A stretch of DNA of 64,000 nucleotides from JAQVCM01 sp040403095 (GCA_040403095.1 JBBALI010000011.1:32772-96771), one strand, 5' to 3'. Numbered from the stretch's first letter, positions 51,493 to 61,122 are shown. Numbers and translations are program-made. The notes: a model not told the origin generated them from the letters alone.

Positions 51493-52929
51493 CTAATAAT
51501 TCCTTCTGTCTGAGCCCAATTTTCTTTGAAAACCAACGGTAATATAAAATTGATTGCGAACAGTTCCTTCGGAATTAACGATTCTTAGTCTTGGTTCAAC
51601 AAACAATTGCAGGTTTTGGTTCAAAATTGATTTTGACACTTGGGTTCCAATTTGTAAAACATGTGTGGTAATTCCTCTTCCAATCGTGAAATTATATTCT
51701 TCTGGTCTATAATTGTATGATTGATAAATGTCTCCACCAAGAGAAGCTCCCGCACCCTTAATTGAATCCAATCCCTTTAAATATGCTTGCGCCCAAAGTT
51801 GAACCTTCCAGTCTTTTCTTTGAAATGCAACTTCTTGGTAAAATTCCACAAAATTTGACCCCAAAGGATGTGCTGCTGTCAAACCTGAATTTCCATAAAC
51901 AGCATTCTTGTTGACCTGAGAATAAGTAAATGGACGCACTATGTTTAATTCTGATCGCACAAAAAAGTGATTTTCTCCTCTATCAATCCACGTTTTAAAT
52001 CCCAATTGCACACCAAATTTATTTGCCCACCAGCGGTTTCTTGCCCGCATTTCTTTCAAGAAAAAATCATCGACAATTACTTGTCCATATAACATGCTTT
52101 TATTTTTTTGATAAGAGAAGTCTAAGCCCAATAACACATTGTCAGATGAACCCAAATTATATTCTTGAGGTCTAAAAAAGACTAATGGATTCAAATATTC
52201 TAATTCCAATCCACGGTTGTAAAGCGTGTCTTTCATATCATAAACAACCGTTTCAAAAAATCCAAAAGACCATTTTTTATTTGCTTTAAAACTCAAATAG
52301 TGGCTCGTATTTCCCTTGGGTGCATATCTTTTGTAAATTCCTTCCCTCCAAAATTGTTGGACAAAATGATATTCAAATTTCCATAATTTTACTTTCAATT
52401 GCGCAAATGGATTTGGCACACCTTGATTACCTAAAAATAACGACCTATCTCCTTCGCCAATAAATAAATGGTCTATTCCTGTTTGAAATTGCAAATATTT
52501 ATTGGGCGTATATGCAAATCTTCCTCGGATGTCGTGGTAAATGCTTTGGTCTTTCTTTAAGGGATTAGCAAAAAAAGCTTTTGGCTGTAATACAGATTCA
52601 AAAATCGTGGTAGCTTGATTTGAATAACCAACGCGATAATTAGAAATAAAAGTCATTTTAGATTTCCAATTGGCTTGAAAAACAACATTAATTCCTGTTT
52701 TTACTCTAAATGCATCTTGCTGATATGCAAAAAGAACATCAGGAGCCACCGAAACATTTATAGACGATGTTGAATCTTTTGCCAATGAATCAATCTGATA
52801 AAAAGATTTGATTTTTACGACCGAATGAATTATTGACGTATTAGCCGTCCAAAATCTTTCCACATCAACCTCCTGCGCTTGAGAAAAACGAATAATAAAA
52901 ATCAATACCAAAAACAAAATCTTTCTCAT
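51493..52929 (-). CDS. RemB/Wzi-like outer membrane beta-barrel protein 2
   Basis: The 478-residue protein, from ATG at 52929 (a TTG one codon earlier is also open), has a signal peptide ending QAQ. Alternating aromatic beta strands follow throughout. HLFIGEGDRSLFLGNQGVP is the Wzi/RemB family signature, and AAHPLGSNFVEFYQEVAFQ is a second shared motif. The C-terminus ends in aromatic strands typical of barrels. The start shares a base with the stop of the first barrel gene (TGATG). RemB is a gliding-associated outer membrane protein and Wzi holds capsule to the surface; which role applies is open. Confidence 0.8.
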   Translation of the reverse strand: MRKILFLVLIFIIRFSQAQEVDVERFWTANTSIIHSVVKIKSFYQIDSLAKDSTSSINVSVAPDVLFAYQQDAFRVKTGINVVFQANWKSKMTFISNYRVGYSNQATTIFESVLQPKAFFANPLKKDQSIYHDIRGRFAYTPNKYLQFQTGIDHLFIGEGDRSLFLGNQGVPNPFAQLKVKLWKFEYHFVQQFWREGIYKRYAPKGNTSHYLSFKANKKWSFGFFETVVYDMKDTLYNRGLELEYLNPLVFFRPQEYNLGSSDNVLLGLDFSYQKNKSMLYGQVIVDDFFLKEMRARNRWWANKFGVQLGFKTWIDRGENHFFVRSELNIVRPFTYSQVNKNAVYGNSGLTAAHPLGSNFVEFYQEVAFQRKDWKVQLWAQAYLKGLDSIKGAGASLGGDIYQSYNYRPEEYNFTIGRGITTHVLQIGTQVSKSILNQNLQLFVEPRLRIVNSEGTVRNQFYITVGFQRKLGSDRRNY

Positions 52930-54506
52930 CAAAAATCTAAATATTGATTAAACAATCCTGTTCTCAATCCTACAAAAAACATTTGCTGTTCAATTTTTTT
53001 GTCCGCAAATTCAGAATATCTTCCTTTCCATCCAATGATAATCATTCCATTATATCTTCGGTTAAAACGATATCCTAACTCAAATTCTTGCACCAAAGTA
53101 TTCGTTGTTTGCGTTCCTACATTATTGTTTACACTGAATATTGAATTCGATAAAATAGGAATTGAATCATTGCTCAATTTTGAAACATAGTTGATTGTTT
53201 TGGAATTGATAAACAATCTTTTGTATTCATAATTTAACCTAACAACTATTTCCTTGAAGTTGTTTCCCTTCGGATGAGCTGTTGGTAAATTGTAATTGCT
53301 ATAACTCAATTTGGGATTATTCGCCGCATAAAAATTCTCTGGAACTAGATTCGTTTCCAATTGAGCATTCAAATTTTTCACCTTTAAAATCTTGAAAAAA
53401 TGAACTCCAAATTGTCCCGCAATAAGATATTTTTTATTAAACTTATCTATCGCCAATTGACCATATAAACGCACATTTTTTAATGCAAAATCAACATTTA
53501 ACCCTGAAATTCCATTGAATTTTGCGGAATTGCCAAATAATACATCGTTTTGAAACAATGGAAGTGGTGTCAACATTTGCCATTCAAAACCATGTTTAAC
53601 TATGGAGTCCCCGCGCAATTGATTTCCTGCAGTAAAGAAACTGATAGATACATTTTCTTTAGGTTTATAAGTTAAGTAAGTAGCACCAAAAAACTTCGAT
53701 TCATAACTCGCCTCAACGGCTTTTGTCAATGGTTTTCTATATAAATTCTGGTTTCTTCTCACCAAAACCTGATAGGTCCATTTCGGATTAATTTTCCAGT
53801 TGAATCTCAAAGATGGAGTTCCATAAGTATTGTCGGATAGTAAAATAGAGCGATAACCCGAACCAATGAAATGTTGATTGTTTCCAAAATCAAATCGCAC
53901 ATTTTTGTTCATCTGATAAGAAACACTACCAATGGAGTAAGCATAATCGTAGGCGCCAATTTTGAAAGGTTTGGTTCTTGCACCACCAGGAACAACTGCG
54001 TTTTCAACGTAATAAGAATTGCCTGAAATCCTAATTTCACCTCGCGAATTGAAATAATCAGATTCATATTGCATGAATTTAGATTGATTTTCAGCAAAAA
54101 TGAAGTTAAACCCGATTTTATTCAATAATTCACCTTCAACAAAAACACCTCTTGTATTTCTGTAAATTGTGCTTCTTGATGAATCTGTTAACTCTTTTCC
54201 AAAAGTAAAATCCACCAAAGGACTGATGCTGATATTTCCTTCTGGCTTAGTAACCGAAACAAAATGTTTTTTGAAAAGCCAAATTCCAAGGTCTATATAT
54301 TGAACTGAAGAATCTCGAATTAAGTGATTTAAGTTCAGTTGGTTTTCGTTCGCTGGAAAAAAAGTTTCTAGAGATCTTTTCCCAGAAATTTCAACAAATT
54401 TATCTTTGAAAAAACTATTCAATGGCAAACTGTTTTGTTGTGCCACCAAATAATTTGAGGACAAAAAAACAAGCATTACAACTGATTTATTCAATTTTTT
54501 AAACAT
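52929..54506 (-). CDS. RemB/Wzi-like outer membrane beta-barrel protein 1
   Basis: The preferred ATG at 54506 (525 residues) starts a signal peptide (FKKLNKSVVMLVFLSSNYLV, ending AQ); an upstream Met at 54548 adds 14 residues without function. The family signature QHFIGSGYRSILLSDNTYG lies near 225, and TAHPKGNNFKEIVVRLNYE near 425. Many alternating strands and a RNTRGVFVEGEL segment resemble gliding protein RemB of Flavobacterium. It is the first of an overlapping pair with a second barrel protein of the same type, which suggests a tandem duplication followed by divergence. Confidence 0.82.
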   Translation of the reverse strand: MFKKLNKSVVMLVFLSSNYLVAQQNSLPLNSFFKDKFVEISGKRSLETFFPANENQLNLNHLIRDSSVQYIDLGIWLFKKHFVSVTKPEGNISISPLVDFTFGKELTDSSRSTIYRNTRGVFVEGELLNKIGFNFIFAENQSKFMQYESDYFNSRGEIRISGNSYYVENAVVPGGARTKPFKIGAYDYAYSIGSVSYQMNKNVRFDFGNNQHFIGSGYRSILLSDNTYGTPSLRFNWKINPKWTYQVLVRRNQNLYRKPLTKAVEASYESKFFGATYLTYKPKENVSISFFTAGNQLRGDSIVKHGFEWQMLTPLPLFQNDVLFGNSAKFNGISGLNVDFALKNVRLYGQLAIDKFNKKYLIAGQFGVHFFKILKVKNLNAQLETNLVPENFYAANNPKLSYSNYNLPTAHPKGNNFKEIVVRLNYEYKRLFINSKTINYVSKLSNDSIPILSNSIFSVNNNVGTQTTNTLVQEFELGYRFNRRYNGMIIIGWKGRYSEFADKKIEQQMFFVGLRTGLFNQYLDF

Positions 54507-54695
54507 AAACCTTTCTTTTCCGTGACAAAAATGATTAAGATTTTGCAATAATGCAGTCTTTCACACAATTTTATTTGATTAAAACATAGATTTTCTGCAC
54601 CTGCATATTAATAAACTTGTCCTTTTTGAGTCAATTCCAACGTTTATTTGTTCATAATATAACAATCATCCAAAATCAATAACTTCAAAAAATAC

Positions 54696-54703
54696 TATCT
54701 TCG
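54696..54703 (+). promoter_or_regulatory. -7 promoter box TATCTTCG for dut
   Basis: TATCTTCG is one base from TAnnTTTG, a common flavobacterial variant, and lies 19 bp upstream of the dut ATG. It is the likely promoter of the dut-EnvC run. Confidence 0.5.
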
Positions 54704-54721
54704 CCAAATATCAAAGAAAGA

Positions 54722-55156
54722 ATGAAAGTAAATATTATCAATAAATCCAACAATGAACTCCCTGAATATGAAACAATCGCTTCTGCAGGTTTGGATTTGA
54801 GGGCTTTTTTGTTAGAAAAAATGGTGTTGTTGCCGTTGGAAAGAAAACTAGTGAAAACAGGTTTATTTATGGAAATTCCGATTGGATATGAAGCCCAAGT
54901 GCGTCCTAGAAGCGGTTTGGCTTTGAAAAATGGGATTACTGTACTCAATTCCCCTGGCACTATCGACGCTGATTATCGCGGAGAAATTGGGGTAATTTTG
55001 ATCAATCTTTCTCAAGATCCTTTCGAAATTCAATCTGGAGACCGCATTGCTCAATTGGTTTTTGCCCAAGTTGAACAAGCTGAGTGGCAATTGACAGATT
55101 CACTTAGCGAAACCAATCGCGGTGAAGGTGGATTCGGAAGTACTGGAAAAAATTAA
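54722..55156 (+). CDS. dut: dUTPase
   Basis: The 144-residue trimeric dUTP diphosphatase hydrolyses dUTP to dUMP. All five motifs are present: ASAGLDLRA (I), PRSGLALKNG (II), GTIDADYRGEIGVILIN (III), RIAQLVFAQVE (IV) and the C-terminal RGEGGFGSTG (V), which closes over the substrate. The length is normal. It is the first gene of a five-gene same-strand run ending in EnvC. Confidence 0.97.
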   Translation: MKVNIINKSNNELPEYETIASAGLDLRAFLLEKMVLLPLERKLVKTGLFMEIPIGYEAQVRPRSGLALKNGITVLNSPGTIDADYRGEIGVILINLSQDPFEIQSGDRIAQLVFAQVEQAEWQLTDSLSETNRGEGGFGSTGKN

Positions 55157-55196
55157 AATATTCATATTGCAAAAATTGCATTTTTAAACTACTAAA

Positions 55197-56204
55197 ATGA
55201 AAGTAATCGTACCCATGGCTGGGCGTGGTAGCCGTTTAAGACCACACACTTTGACTGTTCCTAAACCATTGGTTCCTGTTGGTGGAAAACCGATTGTTCA
55301 CCGTTTGGTGGAAGATATTGCTGCGGTTTGCAGTGAGCCTATCGAGGAAATTGGTTTTGTTATTGGTGATTTTGGAAAGGAAATTGAAGACGAATTAATC
55401 AAAGTGGCAGAAAAATTAGGCGCCAAAGGTTCTATTTTCTATCAAGATAAGCCGCTTGGAACTGCACATGCGGTTTTGTGTGCCAAAGAATTATTGGACG
55501 GACCTGTTGTTGTTGCTTTTGCCGACACATTGTTCAGAGCAGATTTCAAAATAGATCCAAATGCGGATGGAATTTTATGGGTGAAACAAATCGAAGATCC
55601 TTCTGCCTTTGGCGTTGTTCAATTGAATGAAAACGAGGAAATTATTGATTTCATTGAAAAACCACAAACTTATGTTTCAGATTTGGCGATGATTGGAATT
55701 TATTATTTCAAACATGGCGAAGATTTGAAAAGAGAATTGGATTACCTCATCGAAAATGATGTTATAAAAAGTGGCGAATACCAATTGCCAGATGCTTTGC
55801 GCCGATTGACTGAAGCTGGAAAAAAATTCAAACCTGGAAAAGTAACTGAATGGTTGGATTGTGGAAACAAAGAAGTAACCGTTTTCACCAATCAGCGCGT
55901 ATTGGAATTTGATTACGAGAAAAAAACACCCATGATTGACCCAACCTCTAAATTGATCAATTCAATTATCATTCCTCCTTGTTATATAGGTGAAAAAGTT
56001 ATCCTTGAAAATTCTATCGTTGGTCCACACGTTTCTTTGGGGAAAGGTTCTGTTGTAACAAATTCTATCATAAAAAACAGTATTTTGCAGAATTATTCTA
56101 CCATTTCAGATGGAAATATTAAGAACTCAATGATAGGAAACCACGCTAAATATCATGGTTTGGCCCGAGATTTGAGTTTGAGTGATTATTCAATTATTGA
56201 CTAA
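55197..56204 (+). CDS. NDP-sugar nucleotidyltransferase
   Basis: The 335-residue enzyme of the glucose-1-phosphate thymidylyl/uridylyltransferase type makes a nucleotide-sugar for surface polysaccharide. The N-terminal motif MAGRGSRLRPHTLTVPKPLV contains the nucleotide-binding loop, followed by VPVGGKPIVHRLVED. VVVAFADTLFRADF carries the metal-binding Asp, and EWLDCGNKEV lies near 220. The C-terminal part (about 245-335) has left-handed beta-helix hexapeptides (IIIPPCYIGEKVILENSIVG, VSLGKGSVVTNSII). It ends one base before the TPR lipoprotein start. The nucleotide and sugar used are unknown. Confidence 0.9.
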   Translation: MKVIVPMAGRGSRLRPHTLTVPKPLVPVGGKPIVHRLVEDIAAVCSEPIEEIGFVIGDFGKEIEDELIKVAEKLGAKGSIFYQDKPLGTAHAVLCAKELLDGPVVVAFADTLFRADFKIDPNADGILWVKQIEDPSAFGVVQLNENEEIIDFIEKPQTYVSDLAMIGIYYFKHGEDLKRELDYLIENDVIKSGEYQLPDALRRLTEAGKKFKPGKVTEWLDCGNKEVTVFTNQRVLEFDYEKKTPMIDPTSKLINSIIIPPCYIGEKVILENSIVGPHVSLGKGSVVTNSIIKNSILQNYSTISDGNIKNSMIGNHAKYHGLARDLSLSDYSIID

Positions 56205-57917
56205 ATGACAAATAAACTTTTCTCAATTTTCATCATTTTAGCGATTTCCACGGCATGTGGTTCGTTAAAAAAGCCCAAAGAATCAAAAGGATTTTCGAAG
56301 GCTGACTATCCATATATTGAGAAATTTCACGAAGGTGTTCGTTTAAAACAACGTGGTCAATTAAAAGAAGCGATTGAGGCTTTTGAGTATTGTCAAAACA
56401 TCAAACCAAATGATGACGCGGTGCAATTTGCTTTGTCACAATTGTACTTACAAACGCAACAAATGTCTAAATCGATGATAGCAATTCAAAATGCTGCCAA
56501 TTTAGACCCTAAAAATCAATGGTATTTGGAGGAAATCGCTTACATGAATTTCCAAAACAAAAATTATGCTGCCGCTGCAAAGCAATTCCAAAAATTAACT
56601 GAAAAAGAACCAAAAAATGTGAATTGGTTGTTTTCTTACGCTGAATCATTGATGCGATCTAATGATGCCTCTGGTGCCATTAAAGTGCTTGATAAATTGG
56701 AAGATCAAGTGGGTGTGAATTCTGAATTGACTATTGAAAAATTCAGACTTTACCGACAAATCAAACAAGACGAAAAAGGAATTGCCGAAATCAATAAAGC
56801 ACTGAAGGAAAATCCGAAAGATGTACAATTATTGGCAAATTTGGTTGATTACTATTTTGAAAAAAATCAATCTCAAAAAGCCTTTGACTATTTAATTTTA
56901 CTTGCAGAAAGCGACCCGAATAATGGAAATGCTCAACTGGCCTTAGCGCAGTATTATGACCAAAAAGGAGACCGCGCTTCCTCTTACATTGCTTTGAAAA
57001 AAGCATTTGTTTGTGATGATATAAAAATCGATCAAAAAATGAAAATTTTGTTGTCGATGTATGATTCTCAATCTAAACTTGATCCTGAAATGTTTGAATT
57101 GATTGCTGTTTTATCTACAAAACATCCTGAAGAAGCCAAAGTTTATGCAATGGCCGGTGATTTTTATTTGAAAAATGAAAACGATTCTAAAGCATTGGAG
57201 AACTTTCAAAAAGCATTAGAATTTGATGAATCTCGCTATGCTATTTGGGACCAAGTATTGATTATGGAATACCAAATTCAAGATTTTAAAAGGTTGTATA
57301 AAGACAGCAAACGTTGTTTAGAGCTTTTCCCAACTTTGGTAAATGTTTATTTATTACATGGAATCAGTTGCACACAAACCAAAAAATTTGAAGAATCGAT
57401 TGAAACTTTAGACTTGGGAATAGAGTTAATAATTAACGATTTACCAATGAAAGCTGAATTTTTAGCCCAAAAAGGTGAAGCCTATTTTAATTTAAAGAAT
57501 TACAAAGATGGTAAAATCAATTACGAGGAATCTTTGAAATTGAAACCTGAACAAATCCTGACTTTAAACAATTATGCGTACCATTTAGCTTTGGCAAAAA
57601 TGGATTTGAACAACGCAGAAGCAATGATTCAAAAAGTACTTGCAAAATATCCAAATGAATCAAGATATTTAGATACTTACGGTTGGATTTTGTTCCAAAA
57701 AGGACAATTTGCTGAGGCAAAAACTAAATTTACTGAGGCTTTGATTATCAATCCAAATGATAAATTGATTCACGAACATTTGGGAGATGTTTCTTTCAAA
57801 TTAAATAAAGTTTCGGAAGCCGTTGAAAGGTGGAAAAAAGCAAAAGAACTAGGCGCAACCAACAAAAACTTAGATCAAAAAATTGAAAAGAAAACTTATT
57901 ATGAGCCAGAATATTAA
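56205..57917 (+). CDS. TPR-repeat lipoprotein
   Basis: The 570-residue protein has a lipoprotein signal with the acceptor Cys in ILAISTACGSL. The rest is about thirteen TPR-like repeats, for example FHEGVRLKQRGQLKEAIEAF, MAGDFYLKNENDSKALENF and YGWILFQKGQFAEAKTKF. It is an outer membrane-associated scaffold of unknown partners. It follows the NDP-sugar transferase directly and overlaps the DUF4292 gene by 17 bp, so all are made together. The conserved cluster suggests work in lipoprotein or envelope transport, which is inferred. Confidence 0.88.
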   Translation: MTNKLFSIFIILAISTACGSLKKPKESKGFSKADYPYIEKFHEGVRLKQRGQLKEAIEAFEYCQNIKPNDDAVQFALSQLYLQTQQMSKSMIAIQNAANLDPKNQWYLEEIAYMNFQNKNYAAAAKQFQKLTEKEPKNVNWLFSYAESLMRSNDASGAIKVLDKLEDQVGVNSELTIEKFRLYRQIKQDEKGIAEINKALKENPKDVQLLANLVDYYFEKNQSQKAFDYLILLAESDPNNGNAQLALAQYYDQKGDRASSYIALKKAFVCDDIKIDQKMKILLSMYDSQSKLDPEMFELIAVLSTKHPEEAKVYAMAGDFYLKNENDSKALENFQKALEFDESRYAIWDQVLIMEYQIQDFKRLYKDSKRCLELFPTLVNVYLLHGISCTQTKKFEESIETLDLGIELIINDLPMKAEFLAQKGEAYFNLKNYKDGKINYEESLKLKPEQILTLNNYAYHLALAKMDLNNAEAMIQKVLAKYPNESRYLDTYGWILFQKGQFAEAKTKFTEALIINPNDKLIHEHLGDVSFKLNKVSEAVERWKKAKELGATNKNLDQKIEKKTYYEPEY

Positions 57918-58731
57918 ATACTTTATTGCCGGCGCTTTTCTTACGTTACTTTTGATTTCTTGTTCTAAAAAACTGGTAATCATTAATCCGGAAAGATTAG
58001 AAAGAAAAAAAACACCCGAATTGGTTCATACCTTAGACAGTTTGTTTTTGTTGAGACCCACATTTTTCTATTCCAAAATTTCAACCCAATTTCAGGATAC
58101 CAATCAAAATGTTTCTTTCAAAACTTCTATTAGAATGGTGAAAGACAGCGCGACAAATGCCTTGATTACTTATGCTGCCATCCCTATCTTCAACACGATG
58201 TTGACCAGAGATTCATTAACCATATTGAACAAAAGAAGTAAATGTTATTCTAAATCAAAACTTTCTTCCTTGAAAGATAATTTTGGATATGACTTTGAAT
58301 ACAAAAACATAGAAGAAATTATCCTGGGTTTACCCGTGGCTTACGATACCAATCAAAAGTACTTTCAAATTCACGATCCTTTTAACTACATTCTTTCTTC
58401 ACATCGAAAAAAAGAAATCAAGCGAAACGACAGACCTCGTCCAAATCGTAGAAATGAAACCAATGACATTATTATCAAGTATTTCTTGACAGCAGATGCA
58501 AAGGGTTTGAAAAAAATGGAAATTGAAAGTCCTGATGATTCAACTCAAATTTTTGTGGAATACATCTCAAGAGAATTAGTTGACAACTTCAACATTCCAA
58601 AAGAAGTAACGGTAAATGTAAAAACACCTAGAAATAACATTTTGGTGAATCTTACGTACGAGAAAATTGAAATAAATCAACCACAACCTTTATTTCTGGT
58701 AATTCCTGAAAATTATGAAATTTGTGAGTAA
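57901..58731 (+). CDS. DUF4292 lipoprotein (LolB-like fold)
   Basis: The preferred ATG at 57901 gives 276 residues; the in-frame TTG 18 bp earlier adds six. The lipoprotein signal has its Cys in LTLLLISCSKK. The mature protein has the DUF4292 text: FFYSKISTQFQDTNQNVSFK, SIRMVKDSATNALITYAAIP and LLTRDSLTILNKRSKCYSK-like MLTRDSLTILNKRSK. The beta-rich layout and the incomplete barrel resemble LolB, the outer membrane acceptor of lipoproteins. A LolB-like role is a family-level inference. It overlaps its neighbours on both sides by 17 bp. Confidence 0.82.
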   Translation: MSQNIKYFIAGAFLTLLLISCSKKLVIINPERLERKKTPELVHTLDSLFLLRPTFFYSKISTQFQDTNQNVSFKTSIRMVKDSATNALITYAAIPIFNTMLTRDSLTILNKRSKCYSKSKLSSLKDNFGYDFEYKNIEEIILGLPVAYDTNQKYFQIHDPFNYILSSHRKKEIKRNDRPRPNRRNETNDIIIKYFLTADAKGLKKMEIESPDDSTQIFVEYISRELVDNFNIPKEVTVNVKTPRNNILVNLTYEKIEINQPQPLFLVIPENYEICE

Positions 58732-60022
58732 AATATTGGTCTTTCTTTTTGTATTCTGTGTTGGCTTTTCCAACGCTCAAAAAAACAGCGATAAATTACG
58801 CAAAGAACAAGAACGCCTAGAAAAGAATATCAATAACACAAAATCCCTTTTAAACAAAGCAAAAAGTTCAACGCAGGCTTCTTTGAACGAACTTAAATTA
58901 ATTGACAATCAAGTTAAATCTCGCGAAGAATTGTTGCTGAATTTTGACAATCAAATTCGAGGCGCGGAATTAAAAATTGAACAAAAAGACCAACAAATAA
59001 TTGATTTAGAAAAGAAACTCAAAAAACTCAAAGAACAATATAAAAAACTAATTATTTACGCCTACAAGCACCGAAGTAAAGAAGGAAAAATGATGTACAT
59101 TTTCTCTGCTTCTACTTATTTTGAGGCATTGAAAAGAAATAAATATTTAGAAAAAATTGCAGAAATTCAAAAAAAACAAAAGCTCATCATTCTTCAACAC
59201 CAAGGTTTGATTTCTAATGAGAAAAAATCTTTGGAAACAGAAAAAGAAAGAAAAATACGCGTTGCCGAGGAGAAAAGACAAGAAAAAGAAGCGATGTTGA
59301 AAGACAAAGTGGTGCAACTAAAAACACTTACTAAATTAAAAGGCGAAGAATCTGTTTTAATGGCCAACTTGAAAAAAGAAGAAAATAAAAAAGCCATTTT
59401 AAAACAAAAAATCAAAGAAGCAATCGATGCGGAAATTGCAGCAGCAGAGAAGGCGCGCAAAGAGAAAGAACGCAAAGAAAAAAAGGCAGAAGAAGCCAAA
59501 AACGCAAAGAAAACCAGTTCTTCAGGTTCTTCCTCAACACCAAAAGAAGTTGAAAAGAAAACCGTTACAATCTCCGAAACGAAAGAATTGGCGCTCAACA
59601 AAGGTTTTGAAAACAACAAAGGAAGATTGTTGTGGCCCGTAGCTTCTGGTTCTATCACTGAAGGTTACGGAAAACATGCGCATCCAACACTTCCTAACGT
59701 CACAACAAACAACAATGGTATAGACATTAGCGCCCCAAAATCAGCACAAGTCCGTGCAGTTTATGAAGGTGAGGTAACCAGTGTTTTGTCTATTCCTGGC
59801 GCGGGGAAAGTGGTGATTATCAAACACGGAAATTATCGAACGGTTTACAGTAATTTACAAGAAGCATACGTAAGTGTTGGTTCAAAAGTAAATACCAAAC
59901 AATCAATTGGTTCTTTATTGGCTATTGAAGGTGAATCACTTTCAGTTGCACATTTTGAAATTCACTTGGTGGAAGAAGGACAGGTTATCCGAATTAATCC
60001 AAGTTTGTGGATTGCACATTAA
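58715..60022 (+). CDS. EnvC-type murein hydrolase activator with degenerate LytM domain
   Basis: The 435-residue exported protein has a signal peptide (about 1-21, ending SNAQ). A long coiled coil (about 22-235) has highly charged Lys/Glu-rich helices, with an Ala/Lys/Glu spacer (about 235-275). The C-terminal LytM/M23 domain is at about 300-435. The metal site is degraded: GIDI is preceded by NNN where catalytic enzymes have His, and the AHFEIH segment lacks the first His of HxH. This matches EnvC, which activates amidases and does not cut itself. Its stop overlaps that of maf (TTAA, 60019-60022). Confidence 0.92.
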   Translation: MKFVSKILVFLFVFCVGFSNAQKNSDKLRKEQERLEKNINNTKSLLNKAKSSTQASLNELKLIDNQVKSREELLLNFDNQIRGAELKIEQKDQQIIDLEKKLKKLKEQYKKLIIYAYKHRSKEGKMMYIFSASTYFEALKRNKYLEKIAEIQKKQKLIILQHQGLISNEKKSLETEKERKIRVAEEKRQEKEAMLKDKVVQLKTLTKLKGEESVLMANLKKEENKKAILKQKIKEAIDAEIAAAEKARKEKERKEKKAEEAKNAKKTSSSGSSSTPKEVEKKTVTISETKELALNKGFENNKGRLLWPVASGSITEGYGKHAHPTLPNVTTNNNGIDISAPKSAQVRAVYEGEVTSVLSIPGAGKVVIIKHGNYRTVYSNLQEAYVSVGSKVNTKQSIGSLLAIEGESLSVAHFEIHLVEEGQVIRINPSLWIAH

Positions 60023-60597
60023 AATTTATTAAGCTCGTCCCAAAGTTCAGCAACGGGTAATCCAACAACGTTGAAATAGGAACCTTCTATGCGTTCAATT
60101 CCGACAAATCCTATCCATTCTTGAATTCCATAAGCACCGGCTTTGTCGAAAGGTTTGTAATTTTCTACGTAAAAATCAATGATTTCTACCGTCAATGGCT
60201 TGAAGAACACCTTGGTTGAAACAGAAAAAGAGACTTTTTTATCCAAATTTCTCAAATGAACACCTGTAATTACTTCATGGCGTTTTCCTGCTAATTTTTG
60301 CAACATTTGCTTGGCATTCTCTGAAGATGTTGGTTTACCTAAAATTTCATTGTCAAGCAAAACAATCGTATCGGAAGTGATTAAAACTTCCCCTTGCTTT
60401 AATTCATTAACCAAAGCGAGTGCTTTCAACTCCGCCAAATAAGCGGGCACTTCTTTTGGTGCAAGTGAATCTGGAAAATCTTCGTCAGTATCCTTGGTTC
60501 GAACTTCAAAATCAAATCCCATTCCTGCCAACAATTCTTGTCTGCGCGGTGATTTAGACCCCAAAACCAATTGGAATCCTAAAGTTTGTTTTGCCAT
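60019..60597 (-). CDS. maf: Maf-family nucleotide pyrophosphatase
   Basis: The 192-residue protein has the Maf motifs LGSKSPRRQELLAGMG, LITSDTIVLLD, KAGAYGIQEW and GSYFNVVGLPVAEL. It would hydrolyse non-canonical or standard dTTP/UTP to monophosphates and so limit their incorporation. The gene converges on the EnvC gene, with stop codons overlapping by three bases. It follows the ferritin gene by 3 bp on the minus strand and probably shares its promoter. Confidence 0.95.
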   Translation of the reverse strand: MAKQTLGFQLVLGSKSPRRQELLAGMGFDFEVRTKDTDEDFPDSLAPKEVPAYLAELKALALVNELKQGEVLITSDTIVLLDNEILGKPTSSENAKQMLQKLAGKRHEVITGVHLRNLDKKVSFSVSTKVFFKPLTVEIIDFYVENYKPFDKAGAYGIQEWIGFVGIERIEGSYFNVVGLPVAELWDELNKF

Positions 60598-60600
60598 GAA

Positions 60601-61122
60601 TTATTTTGCTGGTGATGTAGAAGCCATGTTTGGCGTAATCGCTGAATTTTCTAAATCGCGGTCAAACATATACATTCCTCCTTTATCGCCGCCAATCAAT
60701 TTCAGTTTATCCAAAATTGTGCGTGCTTGTGCTTCTTCCTCTAATTGCTCAGCTACGTACCACTGAACGAAATTGTGTGTTGTGTAATCTTTTTCTTGCA
60801 AACAAATGTCAACCAAATTATTGATGCTTTCTGTTACAGCAATTTCATGACTCAACAAAGATTCAAAAACACTTTCTAAATTATTGAACTCAACAGGTGG
60901 TTGATTGATGAAAGGAATGATTGCTTTTCCACCACGCTCATTGATAAAACGAACCAATTTCAACATGTGAAAACGCTCTTCATCCGATTGACCGTATAAA
61001 AACTGTGCTGTTCCGTTTAATCCTTGATTTTCAGACCAAGAAGCCATCGCTAAATAATATTGTGATGATGAACATTCTTTTAAAACTTGCTCATTCAATG
61101 CTGCTTCTACCCTTGTGTTCAT
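60601..61122 (-). CDS. ftnA: Bacterial non-heme ferritin
   Basis: The 173-residue ferritin stores iron inside a 24-mer cage. The ferroxidase site residues are visible in LNEQVLKECSSSQYYLAMAS (first Glu), DEERFHMLK (Glu and His) and VQWYVAEQLEEEAQA (Glu pair). The four-helix length is normal, and the C-terminal helix ends in a short tail. A consensus -7 box lies just upstream (61139-61146). Maf follows downstream with a 3-bp gap. Confidence 0.95.
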   Translation of the reverse strand: MNTRVEAALNEQVLKECSSSQYYLAMASWSENQGLNGTAQFLYGQSDEERFHMLKLVRFINERGGKAIIPFINQPPVEFNNLESVFESLLSHEIAVTESINNLVDICLQEKDYTTHNFVQWYVAEQLEEEAQARTILDKLKLIGGDKGGMYMFDRDLENSAITPNMASTSPAK

